The notes beneath the pieces were generated by a model. The model was not told the DNA's origin. It ran no database searches and worked only from the letters and a program-made list of their open reading frames with translations. Below, piece by piece: positions 61,901-64,000 of a stretch of 64,000 nt of DNA (positions are counted from its first letter, which is position 1; each line of letters opens with the position of its first letter). The DNA is from Ciborinia camelliae (lineage: Eukaryota; Ascomycota; Leotiomycetes; Helotiales; Sclerotiniaceae), in the NCBI GenBank assembly GCA_025890175.1, contig JANPYM010000021.1:150227-214226 (forward strand), in the 5' to 3' direction. Position numbers and translations under genes: made by a program.

Positions 61901-62560
61901 TTGAACTTCAGTTGATCCTAGAGCCGCAAGCCAGCGGTTGCAGGTTTCCTGTGTAACATTAGGTCCAAGACACTCTCGGGTAGGGTCACGCTATTGCTAC
62001 CAATGGTTGAGGAAGACATATTTCAGGCGGGAACATGTATGTGGGTGGGTACTCCGTGGTCCTTGCCAGACAAAAGGCAGGTTACCAAAAGGAGTTGTTA
62101 CGGACAAAATACGGGGATCATGAGGGGTCCCTTAGAGTTCGGTCGGTATCTTCATTTTGGATCGTGAGAATCTTTTGAAAGCTGTCTCCAGACTCTGGAA
62201 TGTGTCAGCATGATGTCTATCGCTGACATTACAATAAATTGATGCCGAGTGAATAGTTTCAAATCTGAGACATCCATTATCTCCGATATTGTTTTTTTTT
62301 TGAATATGGCGATTGAAAAGAGTATGTAATCAATACTGCTATTTCGAAAACCAAAGTTTACCCAAGGAATGAATGCCTTGACGGCTCTTGCTAGGGAAAC
62401 AAATGCAAGACTGAAAGATGCTGGAACTAATATCTTCAATTCTACAAATAATCAGATAGTTCTAGTACATGAGCCGCGAATTTCACAGAAATATTCACAG
62501 ACAAAAGCAGATTAACATTCATAACCATTGATTCATTTCTTCGTAATTTCATTTCCCATC
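56845..62560. other. 5.7-kb region without a recognised gene
   Basis: Open frames of 60-134 codons exist (for example an ATG-started + frame at 60292-60696), but none resembles a known protein. Frames in 59.7-60.7 kb look fragmentary, as if decayed. A TTTC tract lies near 58924-58950. The 3' flank of the C2H2 gene begins at 62560. Confidence 0.45.
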
Positions 62561-63687
62561 CTAACATCTTCCAACACCATAAGTCCTATGAAAGTTTCCC
62601 CCTTGCGCAGAATATGAATAACCCCACTCCCTCTTCGGTTCTTCTTGCACATCATATCCGGGTTTCTCCTCTCTCACTCTCGACATCAGCATCTGGTTAT
62701 TCCATTGCGGCATCTGCCACTCGAACATCCCCGGATCTGGCTTGAAGATATCATCGTAGCTGCCAGGAACCTCTGGCATTGCCCCCATGAACGTTTGAAA
62801 GGGTTGAGAGCCCCATTGATGCGAGGGTCCCATGTTGTATTCGGTAGGTTCTGGAAGTTGACGATTGAGAGAGGAAGCTTGAGGTAGGGAATTTGGTATG
62901 TTGGGCCAGCTTGTCTCTTCGTAAAGTCCGTCAAGGTCACTGAGTTCGGGAGCTGGCGACTGACCTGCAGAGCGGATGCCGGACTCTGAGGTTGGTGGTG
63001 ATGGTATGGAAGTGGTCATACCGTTCCATGAGACAGGATGATGTGATTCAAATCTCTGGTGATCCTCAGCTTCTGGGTATAGTTTTCCGGTATCCACCAT
63101 AATGGTAGATGGCGACCTTGATCTGATAGTGGGAGTATTCATTGGCGGGGACAATAACTGCTGAGCGGCGACTTGATCGTGAGCATCTATTTGAGTGCTA
63201 ACTTTCATCTTTCTGTCCGCTTTTGTAGTCGATTGTCTGCGCTTGGTCCCTTCCTGCACATATGATGGTCTTCTCGTAGCAACGATGTTTCCGTCCGCGT
63301 CTCTCCAAAGTCTTTTTCTAGTTGCCAATACACCTAATCCCTCACCACCAGCCTCGTCATCCTTCTCCTTGTGACGATTCATATGTCTGTCTACATGATA
63401 TGTTAGGCGCAAAATTCATTTTTAAGCAAAAATGGTGACATACCAAGAAGGTCGCGACGTCGAAAATGTGCACGACAACGCAAACATGTATGGTTTCCAT
63501 CCTTGTGATTCAATGCGTGTCGGTGTAAATGTTCACTCCTTGAAAATGATTTTCCGCATCCCGCGAAACTACAGCAAAACTTCTTCTTCCCAATACCTGC
63601 ATTGGTATTGTCATTTAAACTTTGCGAGCTCGTTGCTGAGCTTATCGAAGATGTGCGAGAGGAGGAGGGATTTGTGAGAGAAGACAT
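62561..63687 (-). CDS. C2H2 zinc-finger transcription factor
   Basis: Two exons, 63687-63444 and 63390-62561, 357 residues. The 53-bp intron (GTATGT...ATGTAG) interrupts the second finger; splicing gives RRRDLLDRHMNRH. Finger 1 is C39, C44, H57, H61 and finger 2 is C68, C71, H84, H88, an adjacent pair near the N-terminus as in fungal C2H2 regulators. The rest is Pro/Ser-rich with no recognised fungal transcription-factor middle domain, so the protein is short for the class. An ATG 72 bases upstream (63759) is in frame, but a TATATA at 63773-63778 lies only 14 bp from it and 86 bp from 63687, which favours the inner start. It probably binds DNA in the nucleus. Targets are unknown. Confidence 0.9.
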
Positions 63688-64000
63688 GTTGTCGATGATA
63701 TTGATACGATAAGAGTAAAGTTCAAGCTTTGACTGTTGTCCCAAATCCAATGCTGACATTTGAGTTCAGACTATATATGAGTATCGAAGGACGGGGGAAA
63801 AGAGGGGTCCTGCACTAAGGTATATATCAAGTCACGGAATAATTTCTCATGCACTGACAATCGTCCTATCTAACCACTGGATCAATTTCCATTTATTTAA
63901 CACTTCAAGTTAATACCCACCCAAACACCGGTTATCGGGCATGGTGCACAATGCACATACTACTCCGTACGCACATGATAATAACATGGTTCCTCTAAGG
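63688..64000. promoter_or_regulatory. promoter region of the C2H2 gene
   Basis: Upstream of the minus-strand C2H2 gene. A TATATA box lies at 63773-63778. A TACTCCGTA word is at 63961. No further gene is visible before the window ends. Confidence 0.4.

Overview
The window is nuclear DNA of a filamentous ascomycete (Pezizomycotina). The evidence is short introns (48-72 bp) with GT...AG ends and CTAAC-like branch sites, long AT-rich intergenic DNA full of microsatellites, and gene families typical of such fungi: a CBM21 glycogen-targeting PP1 subunit, a HeLo-type protein, GH1 and GH95 glycosidases, and a fungal C2H2 factor. My impression is Leotiomycetes/Helotiales, but the sequence alone does not prove it. 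There are no bacterial-type operons. I found no convincing tRNA or rRNA gene.

Layout: 1.4-2.4 kb, an NAD-dependent epimerase of the D-erythronate dehydrogenase type (-). 2.4-7.0 kb, AT-rich spacer with a 472-bp MITE. 7.0-9.1 kb, a four-exon malic enzyme (+). 12.2-15.4 kb, a gene graveyard with broken relics of an MFS drug-type transporter (-), an amino-acid permease (-) and a GNAT acetyltransferase (+). 15.5-16.8 kb, a very large simple-repeat block, including about 138 copies of AAAT. 16.8-20.0 kb, a 1.59-kb direct duplication around a run of 10 N, almost certainly two overlapping contig ends placed side by side. 19.7-22.2 kb, a CBM21/RVxF glycogen-phosphatase targeting subunit (-). 22.2-38.2 kb, a gene-poor stretch with a 565-bp MITE carrying 85-bp inverted repeats.

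38.2-42.2 kb (-) is the most unusual gene. It is a 1318-residue protein that joins a HeLo-like helical N-terminus, a degenerate protein kinase and a chymotrypsin-fold (S1-like) serine protease with a visible His/Asp/Ser set. The first two parts recall the four-helix-bundle plus pseudokinase layout of MLKL, here with a protease attached. A poly-C run just before its stop codon hides a possible longer C-terminus.

47.5-53.7 kb is a compact sugar-use group: GH1 beta-glucosidase (+), convergent GH95 alpha-fucosidase (-), and an MFS sugar porter (+) divergent from GH95 with a shared promoter. Together they could import and trim plant (for example fucosylated) oligosaccharides inside the cell. Beyond it lie a small secreted Tyr/Gly-rich protein (56.6 kb) and, at the right edge, a two-finger C2H2 transcription factor (-). 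Two short words, TACCTAGGTA and TACTCCGTA, are strongly over-represented, nearly always between genes.
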